From: Blastobasis lacticolella
Taxonomy: Eukaryota > Arthropoda > Insecta > Lepidoptera > Blastobasidae
Reading direction: 5' to 3'
Assembly: GCA_905147135.1 (NCBI GenBank)
Contig: LR990054.1
Coordinates: 16,157,001 to 16,221,000 of the forward strand
Length of the DNA: 64,000 bases
Positions within the stretch are counted from its first letter, which is position 1; the number at the start of each line of letters is the position of its first letter. Below the pieces are notes generated by a model. That model was not told the DNA's origin. It ran no database searches and saw nothing but the letters and a program-made list of their open reading frames with translations. The translations under genes were made by a program, and so were the position numbers. Of the stretch, positions 9,301-18,230 are shown piece by piece.

Positions 9301-12300
9301 GTTTCCTTAATTCCCTTTACTGGATTGGACAACGGTGGCGTAGAGAGTATGCTCATCATCCAGCACAATGATAAAATATATAATACGATTTAATGTTTAG
9401 AACATTAAATAACTTACATTAGCAAAAAGTTATTTGTTACCTATAGGTACTATTAGCAAAGCGCCTTACAAATGTTCCTAAGGCATCGTTGGCCTTGGAT
9501 GCAAGGTTTCGCATTAGACGGCCTAATTGATCGCCGAAAACAGGCAGTTGTATATCTAATAAGTTATGTTTTATGTGTGTTGGGTTGTTCATTTTAGCTT
9601 GTAAGAAAGCTATAATTGTTCTACGTAGATACATAGATCATGGGTATAAAATAATTAGTTAACGCCCATCTCTTTTTCGCGTAAATGTTTTGAAAATCGT
9701 CCTGGGAAGTTAGTTGAAAAAGTGCTGACGCTGAGTTTTATTCTCTGAGTACCTATACCTTAATTATCATTGGATATTTACGTAGTTAGCTCCCGCTCAG
9801 GACGAAGCCTTGAAATTTAGGGATTTACTTACTCTGGTGTTGTGCCCCTGCAATGGGAGTACGGGACTTATCCCACACGGTTAGGTACTTAAACTTTCTA
9901 TACACCTTAATAACTGTAAAAATTTTTACTAATGCAACGACATAATCGAAACCTTTTCAGGTAAAATTTGTGTCAACTATTGTACATATGAATGTGAACT
10001 AAAAGGACTAATCAATATTTTAGGACAAATAGCTAGGCTTATTCGAAAAAAGGAAAAGTATGTGGAGTGATATTGAGTGATAGAGTGAAAAATATAGTGA
10101 TCCGTGAAAGGTGTAGCATGAAAGATGATGTAGTGACAAAAATAGAAAGAGGGATGTTGAGATGGTTCGGGCATGCAGAGCGAATGGATTAAAGTAGACT
10201 GACGAAAGAGGTATATAGTGCGAATTTGGAAAACCGGCCCTTAAGAGGACGACCCAGAAAAACATTCGCTGATCAGATCAGTAATGTTCTCAAAAAAGCT
10301 GGGGTCTGAAGTGGTAAGAATAAAAGGAGATGTATGAAAAGAGTGTGGATATATGCTGGGGAATTGTGTCAGGACAGAGCAAAGTGGCGGTCCATAGTCT
10401 CTGCCTACCCCACCTGTGGGACACAGGCGTGAGCTTTATGTATTATGTATGTATGTATACGAAAAAATAAGAATAGAAAATGTTCAATGAAGTTAGGTAC
10501 CTACTCCGTTCTCATTTTTAGGAAATATCGGTAAATCCTACTTTAGGATATATGTAGTAGTAGTATATGTAGGATTCTACTTCACAAAGATTTTACTTGA
10601 ATCGTTAGGGTTTCGGCGATTCCATGGGATTCGTAAATTTTTGCCAGATTTTTACCAGAATGGGCTCTTAAATTGGTGACCAGTGTTTTAATAGTTAGAA
10701 CATAGAGTTGCAGATAAAGTCGGAGCTCGCGCTCTGAATATAAAAATTTAGCAAAGAAAGATGACCTTGCCTTCAGAACACCAACAGCAAGTGATAAGTT
10801 ATAGTTATAAACATATTAACAGATGCTCGCAGATAGTAACTAATTGTGTGCGTGATAAAAGTGATTCCCTAATTTGGGTTTGGTTTTATAATGTTGGTAT
10901 GTACTTGTGGGGTGTTACAAAGAGACGGAGAGGAAATATAAACGTTTGTCTACAACCTTCATGGTTCAGAACGTAACCGTACTGATTTGCTCTTTCGTTA
11001 AGTTGCTCCATAACTTGTACCCAAAGAAGGGTTTACATTGATACTTTAGTTGGCGTCAACTTTAGGCGCTTGACTGGCACGAAAAACTTTCAGACGGAGC
11101 CAGCGCTTTCATGCCAGTAGGGTTGCCACCCGTACTATAATATATAGTATCGTACTATATTTGAGTGATTTGTTCTATATTATAGAAATAGGTAAAAATA
11201 AATAGTTAATGTAAATGAATGTGTACTTTTTATTTAGCAAATTTCCCAATAGTACTATATTTTTTGCTATTAGATAAGAAAAATACTATATTTCTCCAAA
11301 AAAAAAGGTGGCAACCCTACATGCGACATTTACGCTAGCTACTGTATCAATCTAAATCTGGTCACCACTTCAAAGTGGTAATGTTAGGCGCTGTCATAAT
11401 TGGCAGCGGTGGTGCAAGGTATTCCGACCAATATGACCAATATGGTGGTCGCGCGACCGTTGTCAATCAGGACAGCGCTTTAAGCTATGCACGATGCCCG
11501 CAGGCGGCGACCGCGCGGGCAGCGCGTTCGAGTTCGCGGGCAGCCCGCTCTCGCACAGCGCCTACTCCGTGCGATCGCACGACAAGGTCACTAACCAGCC
11601 TACGTAGCATGACTGGCTTTAACGCGATATATAATTTTGTCCCTCATTTACTTCAACGGAAATAGAAAGCTATAGTCCGTGCCAAATGGATTGGCGGTAG
11701 CGGACGTTGACCTCTCGGCTGGAACAAATTTGTAAATGGCCACAGTAATTGCTATAATGATTATTAGCAGTGAATGCACTTTTAATAATATATCAATTTT
11801 CTGTTATAAAAACACAAGCTTTGCTTACTTTGGGGCTAGATGGCGCTGTGTGAATTTGTCCACGATTATTTATTATTTATTATTATTACTAGTCTTTAGA
11901 GACGTTGTTGGCAGTAATAGACTAAAACGGTTCTTTTACAAATAACATCTTCATACAATTTTGACCCTTTGAAGTTTATAACAATCGCCTTCACGACATA
12001 CGAATTAGTTGCGACCGAGAGATCAATGACCGCTATTGCCGATCTATTTGGCACGGTCTACTATAGCTAGAGTTACGATAAAGCCTGTCATGTTATGGAC
12101 GCAGTAACCAGTAACAATCGGAGGCCGAAGGAACTGCTGGTCTAGCCAAGATGCCCATCGCATCGTACCGATTCTTTGCGATTAGCGATCGGAATTTGTC
12201 GGCTACGTTCGGCCTACGAGTTCGTTAATTTACTTGGCTCTATTAAGTGTAGTAGAATACCGAAAACGCGTAAAACTACCATTGAGCTGCGATTGCCATC

Positions 12301-15216
12301 CTATTACAAATCAACCGAGCGGTCAATTAGCGGACTTGAGGCCCAGCTTGGGAGCGTTCGCAGTACAGCGCCGATCTTCAAACGCTGGCCGAACGTAGCT
12401 GACAAGTTTCAATCTGAAGTCGCAATAGGATAGTTTCGAAGCTAGTGGCATCTTGGATAGACATTCTGTTGACTTAGTTCGTCGACTGGAGGCATTTCAC
12501 GTTCAATCAAATAACTGACAGAGTCAATTGTTCATATTCACTTTCCATTCCCAAGTCCAAGACTTTAGTGGTGTTCTCTACTGTACGATTGTAACAGCGA
12601 AATGTACTTCAGTTTTACATATTCCAAAGTTAACATCGTTCTGTGGTTGGAATGGATTTTACAAATACTTCCAGTAGTTCCCTCGGCCGCCTGCTTTAAG
12701 TTTAACACTAATTAATTATAACATTATCTAATGCGCTTTGCGATTGAAACCAAACAGCTTCGTGTTTACTACTTATAATTTAAGTAGCTAAATTGTTTAT
12801 AAATAATTGTCATTACTTTTATCTGACCCCTGAATAAATGCGTCCTTGCCAGTTCCTCATCGGCTGAGGTCACATTGATTGTAACAAAGTAATCAATAAT
12901 TGTCTTAAATTTTTTATGTAATTCGTTAAAATCCGCGTCATGAAAGAAGGGACTTGTCAAATGGCAGTAGAGGGGATTTCGCGTAGGTAATCGTCTACTG
13001 GGCAAGTGGAACCACGTGACCCGCCAAGTCTCTTCTTACATGATACTAGTTATACGTAAGTTACTCTAATAACCTGTAGGGATCTAGGCGGTCACGCGTT
13101 CGGGCTTTCCGCGGTCGCGATCTGCGTTCGTTGTCTTGCAATACGTTGCACAGACACCCACACAGCAGGCGTTCTGATCGGTCAACCAGAACAAATAACT
13201 GACCGCTCGAACGCAGAACGAGAACGCGTGACCGATAGATCCCGTAGTTGGTTCCTTTTTAAGTCGCATGCAGCGTTATCGTTGGAGCGCTCAAGTGTCT
13301 TTTTTAACCCCGGACGATAAGAGAAGAGATGAGTCTGTCTGTGGTGTCGTAGCTACCGAACGGATGGACCGATTTGGATGTGGTTTTCTCTGTTGGAAAT
13401 CCAGTGTAATCGAGATGGTTTTCCGCTTTATTTCATTAAAATCGGTTTAGCGGTTTCGAAAATATTTGAGTACATCATCTGTCCAGGCTGACTTGTCTTA
13501 TTTGGTTATGGAAATTATGTATTTAAATGGATAATTTGCAGCAGTATTCGTTGCATTTCACATTTTATGCGTTTCTTATATAATTTAAGATACAAACACA
13601 CGACATACGTATCGTAGTTGACACGCGAAGTCGTGATTTTGTGTATTATGTTGTTCTCCAAAATAGACAAGTCAGTCTGAACAGATCATATCGTAACTTA
13701 GTCGGCGATTATCCGATTTTTCCTGTCTTCTAAGTTATCTGAAACGTCAAGTACTTAAGTCAACTCACACACCCCCCCCCCAACCAACAGGAGATGCTGT
13801 CGCGGTCGCCGCGGCGCGTGCGCAGCGACGAGTCCCGCAGCAGCGGCCGCCCGCGCTCCTCTAGGTCGGTCTCGCCGCGGTCGCACGACCTCTCGCTGTG
13901 CGGCCGCCCGCTGTCGCTGCCTGGTACGTCCCTCGCTCCCCCAACCCCAACTGTGGCTGCTGTGGCGGTCGCAGCGGCCGCCCGCGCTCCTCTAGGTCGG
14001 TCTCGCCGCGGTCGCACGACCTCTCGCTGTGCGGCCGCCCGCTGTCGCTGCCTGGTACGTCCCTCGCTCCCCCAACCCCAACTGTGGCTGCTGTGGCGGT
14101 CGCAGCGGCCGCCCGCGCTCCTCTAGGTCGGTCTCGCCGCGGTCGCACGACCTCTCGCTGTGCGGCCGCCCGCTGTCGCTGCCTGGTACGTCCCTCGCTC
14201 CCCCAACCCCAACTGTGGCTGCTGTGGCGGTCGCAGCGGCCGCCCGCGCTCCTCTAGGTCGGTCTCGCCGCGGTCGCACGACCTCTCGCTGTGCGGCCGC
14301 CCGCTGTCGCTGCCTGGTACGTCCCTCGCTCCCCCAACCCCAACTGTGGCTGCTGTGGCGGTCGCAGCGGCCGCCCGCGCTCCTCTAGGTCGGTCTCGCC
14401 GCGGTCGCACGACCTCTCGCTGTGCGGCCGCCCGCTGTCGCTGCCTGGTACGTCCCTCGCTCCCCCAACCCCAACTGTGGCTGCTGTGGCGGTCGCAGCG
14501 GCCGCCCGCGCTCCTCTAGGTCGGTCTCGCCGCGGTCGCACGACCTCTCGCTGTGCGGCCGCCCGCTGTCGCTGCCTGGTACGTCCCTCGCTCCCCCAAC
14601 CCCAACTGTGGCTGCTGTGGCGGTCGCAGCGGCCGCCCGCGCTCCTCTAGGTCGGTCTCGCCGCGGTCGCACGACCTCTCGCTGTGCGGCCGCCCGCTGT
14701 CGCTGCCTGGTACGTCCCTCGCTCCCCCAACCCCAACTGTGGCTGCTGTGGCGGTCGCAGCAGACGTCCGCGCTCCTCTAGGTCGGTCTCGCCGCGCTAT
14801 TTCATATACCACTTAGGTGGCATACAAGCTTACGGCCTGCCTGATGGTAAGTTTTACCGTACGTAGCTCATGGACATGCATATTCAGGCGACTGAATGAG
14901 GATTCATGATCTAATCTGGTGAGGTTTCCCTGCTAGCAGGGTCACGCAGGTCAGATGGCAGTCGCTCCACTGTTATAACCTGATCTACCAAATCCTGGCT
15001 CATGGTCAAGGCGGACCCCAGTCCCAGTCCCCAGGCTTAACCGGGCCATTAACGCCAAGATAATTATTTTATTTATTTACTATTCCAGGCGAATCCCACC
15101 TCCGATCAGCATTATCCAAGAAACCGGGCCAGAGCAGCGAAAAATTCTCTCTACTGCAGCATCCGAGGCCTTTAAGGCGGCGGGAAGACGACAGCGAACG
15201 ACTGGTACACGATTAG
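6293..15216 (+). CDS. Unrecognised Ser/Arg-rich protein, seven coding exons (224 residues)
   Basis: The spliced frame is built from 6293-6320, 6400-6512, 7565-7645, 8138-8246, 11504-11586, 13791-13923 and 15089-15216. Exon lengths sum to 675 bases (225 codons with stop) and every junction keeps phase (1, 0, 0, 1, 0, 1), which is strong evidence for a real gene. I do not recognise the family. The N-terminus carries VLLTPGRTRNIAQDMEALRL. Residues about 48-110 are acidic (HVDECESDD, DFVEEDPLTLKEVHEHM). Residues about 111-138 are Gly/Ser-rich (SAFEFAGSPLSHSAYSVRS). Residues 139-224 are Ser/Arg/Pro-rich with SRSPRR, SRSVSPRS and a basic end (RPLRRREDDSERLVHD). No signal peptide or membrane segment is seen. 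TP and SP sites suggest a phosphorylated, largely disordered protein; that is inference. Exon 5's donor (GTCACT) is weak. Exon 6 is copied in a tandem array. An additional upstream exon cannot be excluded. Confidence 0.7.
6400..6512 (+). CDS. Exon 2 of the seven-exon gene
   Basis: The acceptor TTCTAG ends at 6399 and the donor GTAAGT starts at 6513. It encodes TPTMGSSPAVLLTPGRTRN and then a short predicted helix (IAQDMEALRLSRQDNPYLQ). The exon ends in phase 0. Confidence 0.68.
7138..7408 (+). repeat. Dispersed lepidopteran retroposon, copy in intron 2
   Basis: About 7145-7401 matches, in reverse, the element at 42402-42654. Shared blocks are GTGGGTGTCGTA, GGGCAGCAGCATTTTCC, the GCGATCTCCAACCCGCTTGC block, and the end CTGCAGTGGAC...GGGCTGTGATGATGA. 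AGTGTTC occurs at both flanks and may be a short target duplication. Confidence 0.65.
7565..7645 (+). CDS. Exon 3 of the seven-exon gene
   Basis: The acceptor ATTTTCAG ends at 7564 and the donor GTAAAC starts at 7646. It has 27 whole codons and encodes QVMASRESLIESHVDECESD and then DTILMSQ. It is acidic and in phase with both neighbours. Confidence 0.68.
7780..7893 (+). mobile_element. Non-LTR 3' tail ending in (TTCTA)n
   Basis: An AT-rich segment ends in AAAATAAATA followed by TTCTATTCTATTCTATTCTA. The same kind of tail occurs at 44458-44483. The 5' boundary is unclear. Confidence 0.5.
8138..8246 (+). CDS. Exon 4 of the seven-exon gene
   Basis: The acceptor GATTTTTCCAG ends at 8137 and the donor GTAAAA starts at 8247. 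It encodes EFGSTALDFVEEDPLTLKEV and then HEHMIRSPPPTSCWPHG, ending in phase 1. Confidence 0.7.
9003..9170 (+). repeat. Dispersed repeat, inverted relative to 45377-45560
   Basis: Shared blocks with the reverse complement of 45377-45560 are TATAAAACAATGTCGCTTCC/T, TAGATCTTTTAAACTACGCA, GTAGGGGTACGCGAAGTCG and GCGGGTCCACTA. The end CGAAGTCG...GGGCCCACTAG type is common in Lepidoptera. The transposon class is not settled. Confidence 0.55.
9437..9634 (-). pseudogene. Reverse transcriptase fragment, R1/LOA-like
   Basis: This 65-codon open frame on the minus strand contains LGRLMRNLASKANDALGTFV. This resembles the 'LGRLMPNLGGP' segment downstream of the catalytic core in R1- and LOA-type reverse transcriptases. 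No FADD motif is present. It is a small relic inside intron 4, and the match is by eye only. Confidence 0.38.
10045..10453 (+). pseudogene. RTE-like non-LTR element, 3' end of the pol gene
   Basis: On the plus strand one frame reads RGMLRWFGHAERMD, stop, then SRLTKEVYSANLENRPLRGR, PRKTFADQISNVLKKAGV, stop. A shifted frame continues with RRCMKRVWIYAGELCQDRAK and WRSIVSAYPTCGTQA. The series 'ML-RWFGH-ERM', 'GRPRKT' and 'DR-KWR--V-AYP' is the typical C-terminus of insect RTE-like reverse transcriptase proteins. Internal stops make it dead. It ends in TATTATGTATGTATGTAT, a simple-repeat tail. A second, shorter copy lies at 43473-43590. Confidence 0.68.
11120..11317. mobile_element. Tc1/mariner-like MITE (TA target site)
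   Basis: The terminal inverted repeats GGGTTGCCACC and GGTGGCAACCC are flanked by TA on both sides (11118-11119 and 11318-11319). The interior is AT-rich with several TACTATA words and no coding. The element at 37696-38121 has the same kind of ends. Confidence 0.72.
11504..11586 (+). CDS. Exon 5 of the seven-exon gene
   Basis: This GC-rich exon sits in AT-rich intron. The acceptor GATGCCCGCAG ends at 11503 and the donor is GTCACT at 11587. It encodes GDRAGSAFEFAGSPLSHSAY and then SVRSHDK. Entry phase 1 and exit phase 0 are exactly what exons 4 and 6 require. The donor lacks the usual purine at +3 and G at +5, so skipping or a nearby alternative site is possible. Confidence 0.62.
11668..12068. 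mobile_element. Foldback element with long terminal inverted repeats
   Basis: The left arm begins AGCTATAGTCCGTGCC and continues AAATGGATTGGCGGTAGCGG. The right arm, reversed, begins AGCTATAGTAGACCGTGCC and continues AAATAGATCGGCAATAGCGG. The arms stay similar for about 65 bases. A SINE-B 3' fragment lies inside (11811-11888). One-ended copies occur at 15792-15985 and 22292-22455. Confidence 0.7.
11811..11888 (+). repeat. 3' part of SINE family B inside the foldback element
   Basis: AACACAAGCTTTGCTTACTT, GGGGCTAGATGGCGCTGTGT and the ATTTATTATTT tail match 21665-21735 almost base for base. The 5' tRNA-like head is absent. Confidence 0.75.
12937..13030 (+). repeat. Dispersed repeat shared with 37479-37572
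   Basis: Long identical blocks such as GACTTGTCAAATGGCAGT, GAGGGGATTTCGCG, AGGTAATCGT and AACCACGTGACCCGCCAAGT are shared in the same orientation. Neither copy has visible ends. The class is unknown. Confidence 0.7.
13300..13475 (-). repeat. Common lepidopteran dispersed repeat (reverse orientation)
   Basis: On the minus strand it reads 'AAACCGATTTTAATGAAAT', 'CATCTCGATTACACTGGATT', 'CCGTTCGGTAGCTACGACAC', 'CAGACAGACTCAT' and 'CGGGGTTAAAAA'. This is the same family as 38124-38370, 48935-49195 and 51838-51960. It has no coding content. Confidence 0.55.
13477..13689. mobile_element. MITE with about 32-bp inverted ends
   Basis: The left end contains CTGTCCAGGCTGACTTGTCT; the right end, reversed, contains CTGTTCAGACTGACTTGTCT. 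About 213 bases in total lie just upstream of exon 6. The interior is AT-rich with no open frame. Confidence 0.6.
13791..13923 (+). CDS. Exon 6 of the seven-exon gene, first copy of the tandem array
   Basis: A C-rich tract and CAACCAACAG end at 13790; the donor GTACGT starts at 13924. It encodes EMLSRSPRRVRSDESRSSGR and then a PRSSRSVSPRS core, ending SLCGRPLSLP plus one base. From 13841 on, the exon is the first unit of a 131-bp repeat whose later copies carry the same exon end and donor. Only this first donor joins exon 7 in frame. Reading through the donor stays open to 14126, ending at a TAG in the third unit. Confidence 0.68.
13841..14796 (+). repeat. 131-bp tandem array spanning the exon 6 / intron 6 junction
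   Basis: Unit starts (CAGCGGCCGCCCGCGCTCCT) fall at 13841, 13972, 14103, 14234, 14365, 14496 and 14627. A diverged partial eighth unit runs from 14758 to about 14796. The seven full units look essentially identical. Each holds the 3' 83 bases of exon 6, the donor GTACGT and 48 bases of intron ending GTGGCGGTCG. The unit is very GC-rich, CpG-rich and has two GCGGCCGC sites. Because 131 is not a multiple of three, each step changes frame. Confidence 0.97.
14879..15060 (+). repeat. SINE family A, 5'-truncated copy in intron 6
   Basis: It begins near ATTCAGGCGACTGAATG and runs through GGGTCACGCAGGTCAGATGG, CTGATCTACCAAATCCTGG and CCGGGCCATTAACGCCAAGA. The tRNA-like head is missing. It lies directly after the tandem array and before exon 7. 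Confidence 0.72.
15089..15216 (+). CDS. Exon 7 of the seven-exon gene (stop codon)
   Basis: The acceptor TTTACTATTCCAG ends at 15088. The exon completes the split Gly codon, then encodes ESHLRSALSKKPGQSSEKFS, LLQHPRPLRRREDDSERLVH and a final D, with TAG at 15214-15216. It is basic and Ser-rich. Confidence 0.68.
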
Positions 15217-15791
15217 ATCACTATACTTTAAAGCCCACACGTTAGTCCCACACAACGCGACTTATCAAGCAACTATGAACTCTATACGCTCTTTGTATAG
15301 CGTCCAGAATGATTTTAAAGTCCACTAGATGGCGCTAGCGATAAGTAAGGTCCATTGTCAAAGTACTACCGTGCTATTGGACGGAAACAACCGGGGTCGT
15401 ATCGCCAATCTCCAATAGAACGTTGCTGTCTAGTCCTGCCGCTGGGCCCTTTCTCGGTGAGCTTCCTCGCGCCCTTGATAAGAAACACGTGTCACGGCAT
15501 GGTGTGGGGTTTGTGTTCTAGCTTAATGCTCATGGAATACGCATATTCATTGAATGCCTAGTCGTTTTGAATAATGGTAAAGACTATGCCTGTGTTTTCC
15601 TGCCTTTAAAGTCTCTTCAGGGTGGTATCGTTTAACTTTAAAATACCCACCGTTCTCGTACCAGTAAGGGTACGTTTGTGTATGCGTCCCATTTTTGAAC
15701 AGTTTGAATTCGATTCGTATGCAAATTAGCTACCTATCTCTTTCGTTCTCGTGGTATGTTGCGATGAGAGTCAGTGAAAAAGATACGTACT

Positions 15792-15985
15792 TATAGTTCG
15801 TGCCAAATGGATTGGTAATAGCGGACATTGAACTCTCTGTCAGATTTAATTTGTAAGCGGTCGAAGCCATAGCTGGAACGCTTTAAACAGTCGTATTCGT
15901 TGCAATTTAACGAAATAGAGAAGTTTACAACAGTTTAAATGTATTTTTCTTGAAATAATGCCAGTCGTTGATCGAGAATACGGCC
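15792..15985 (+). repeat. One-ended copy of the 11668-12068 foldback family
   Basis: TATAGTTCGTGCCAAATGGA, TTGGTAATAGCGGACATTGA and the following TTGAAATAATGCC block match the left arm family. The same block recurs at 22292-22455. No opposite end is seen nearby. Confidence 0.6.
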
Positions 15986-16228
15986 CCAAGGGTAACGTGG
16001 GTCTGAAATGTAGTCGATTATGTCTAGTCTTGTTTGTTCGAATTCGAACGTCAAAAGAATTATTGGAATAACTTTGGGATATACGATGTTTAGATAGTCA
16101 AGTCATGTTAAACTTTTTTTCGGAATACTCATAACCTATGATACCTAGGTTACAGTTACCGCTTAACATATCTGGCTCTCTGTTCATTTGTCACTGAGTA
16201 AAAAGAAGTATAAAAGAAGGTCGACCGG

Positions 16229-16363
16229 TAGACTGAGGGCCACGAGACTGCGCTCGGCTGTAGGTGGAACTAAATTTGACTGACAATGGCAAGTTCAGCC
16301 ACAGTACACAAATTAGACAGGAGCGCCATCACCTGTCAGCAAAGTCTCGTGGCCCTCAGTCTA
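16229..16363. mobile_element. Small element with perfect 21-bp inverted ends
   Basis: TAGACTGAGGGCCACGAGAC(T) at 16229-16249 is perfectly inverted at 16343-16363. The 135-bp unit has no open frame. It is probably a MITE; a duplicated flank was not identified. Confidence 0.62.
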
Positions 16364-16701
16364 TCCACTTAATCTGTCACTCAATTCAAATTAGGTACTG
16401 TCACAAGACAAAAAGTAAAAATTCCCGATAAAGACAGCGAATATAACTTTTAGGCCGAACAAACAAACGGGTATCTAGAATTAGGCGACATGGTATTGTC
16501 AGGTGCCATTAAAAGTAATTTTGACACTTTAAACGTAAGGTTCAAACTGGAATGCATATATTGCGATATGCAGGTATCCATATAACCCGAAAGTTTAAAT
16601 TGTTCATGGAGTTTGTGAATATTAGGTAATTTCTATATTGTTAATTTCTTGAGAGAAATGATGATAATTCGCCTTTTTCCCATAGAGGTAGGCAGATACC
16701 T

Positions 16702-16848
16702 TACAGTCGAGTTCATTAATATGTGAGCATTGCCAAGGCTTCAAATATAAATGTACATGGAAGGGTACTTATATATCTGAGCAGATGTACATATGTTTGA
16801 TTGATGAATCTGCTCAGATATATAAGCACATTAATGAACTCGACTGTA
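16702..16848. mobile_element. Hairpin MITE with nested inverted repeats
   Basis: The outer arms begin TACAGTCGAGTTCATTAA on both strands (16702-16725 and 16827-16848). Inner arms TTATATATCTGAGCAGA (16769-16785) and TCTGCTCAGATATATAA (16809-16825) form a second stem. The whole 147 bases could fold into one long hairpin. Confidence 0.7.
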
Positions 16849-16968
16849 CCTTCCAAAATGATTTTTAAATGAAAACGTTTCTTCTGTTGTTTATTTGATT
16901 GGGTTTATTTAGGATTGTAGGATAATTTACATATTTATTTAAATTTTTTTATGTGGGGCACATGCCCG

Positions 16969-16998
16969 TGTGCCCCCATGCACGCGCATGGGGGCACA
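16969..16998. other. Perfect 13-bp GC-rich hairpin
   Basis: TGTGCCCCCATGC, loop ACGC, GCATGGGGGCACA. It is isolated in AT-rich sequence, within the possible 3' UTR of the seven-exon gene. Confidence 0.7.
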
Positions 16999-17936
16999 GA
17001 AGTGCGTCTGCCAAGATGTATAGTCTTGTTGCGTTATGTATTTCTAATGTATGTAAATTTTTCTAAATCAGTGTTGGATAGTGTTCGCCGTTGTGTGATG
17101 TCGTAGTTAGTAAGGTACAGGAATACAGTGTAACGGTGTTATTCATAAAATATCTTTTAGTAGGTTTAAAACGTTCATTAGCTAAAACACTCATTAGGAC
17201 TAAAAATAATATTTGATCGACATTTAAGTGTTGATTAAAGTTAATTTAAACTTTTAAATGAAAAGAAGAATGATACTCCAATGATGAGAAAGATAAGTGT
17301 GGAGTATTAATATGTCCTAGTATTAGATAATAGTATTTTTGTGTAACGGTGACTTATCCTGTTTATCACCCAGGCGGCTTTTTTTTCCAAAATGAAACTA
17401 ATATATAAATCGGTTTAAAAGAAAATTTTTATCATAATTTTTGGGTGGAATAAATTAGATACTTGTACTTTTCATCAGCATAGTTATAAACAAAAAATTA
17501 GAAATGATATATGTTGTCTTCTTAATGTTTTTAGGATACTTAATCCTGCATAAGGGATTAATTGTATTATTATAGAATTATAATGAATAAATAGCTAAGC
17601 GGTAACCACTGATTCCTAGAAATGCTCACTTTCCTATTGTAGTATTATTTTGTGCACACAGATGGTTTAGATTATTATACTCAAATCAGTATTAAAACTA
17701 CCCGTTCAAAAAGAAATAAAAAGATACGAGTAATAGCAAGACAATTATCGAGAAATACCAGGGAATTTCATGTGCTCTCTCATATTTATGTGAGTGAGTG
17801 AGTCTTTTAATATGAGAGAGAGAATGTATCATGTTAGTTACAGTCCGAAACTTTATTGCCTTTATTGTTTATAGTTTTGATACATATTCAATAGCATTAA
17901 AAACATAGGGCTGAAGGGTTAGAGATATTCACAGGA

Positions 17937-18230
17937 GCGTCGGTGGCCGAGTGGTTAGGGCGGGCTAACGCGAATCCCACTGCGGCTCTTTTATGAGTTA
18001 TGTGCATTAGTTGAGAGGAAGAGGTGAGGGAAAACATCGTGATGAAACCTACACATTCCGACGACTGAATGTGTAACCATGATCCAATTAGGTTCCCCTG
18101 GCAGGGTCACGGAGGTCAGACGGTAGTCCCTCCACTGTAATTATCTGATCTGCCAAATTCTAGATTATGGTCCAGGCGGAGCCCGGGCCTTCGTGCGCGA
18201 GAGCACAACCGGGACATTCACTCCAAGATG
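17937..18230 (+). repeat. SINE family A, best full-length copy
   Basis: This is a tRNA-derived retroposon. The head GCGTCGGTGGCCGAGTGGTT carries an A-box-like promoter word; GCGGGCTAACGCGAATCCCA lies where a B box should be. The body contains GTGAGGGAAAACATCGTGAT, GGGTCACGGAGGTCAGACGG, ATTATCTGATCTGCCAAAT and ends GGGACATTCACTCCAAGATG. Length is about 294 bases. Related fragments in the window are near 4700-4925, 5250, 14879, 22207, 40833, 44131, 45934 and 47573. Confidence 0.82.

Larger units (their letters stand above)
8247..11503 (+). other. Intron 4 of the seven-exon gene
   Basis: This 3.26-kb AT-rich intron holds a dispersed repeat (9003-9170), an RT remnant (9437-9634), an RTE-like 3' end (10045-10453) and a TA-flanked MITE (11120-11317). 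I see nothing recognisable in 8350-9000 or 10454-11110 apart from simple AT-rich sequence. Confidence 0.6.
15217..17936 (+). other. Downstream region / possible 3' UTR of the seven-exon gene
   Basis: No gene is recognised. It contains a foldback one-ended copy (15792-15985), an inverted-repeat element (16229-16363), a hairpin element (16702-16848) and a strong GC hairpin (16969-16998). Where the transcript ends cannot be told; AATAAA words are frequent by composition. Confidence 0.4.

Noticed and set aside
13794..14866. Series of long open frames of 87-119 codons on both strands in the GC-rich array
   Set aside because: They are frame shadows of the 131-bp repeat. Stop codons are rare because the unit is GC-rich; only the first exon copy has splice support.
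16702..16848. MicroRNA precursor
   Set aside because: It has two nested inverted repeats and terminal arms typical of a MITE; too long and too perfect for a standard microRNA hairpin.
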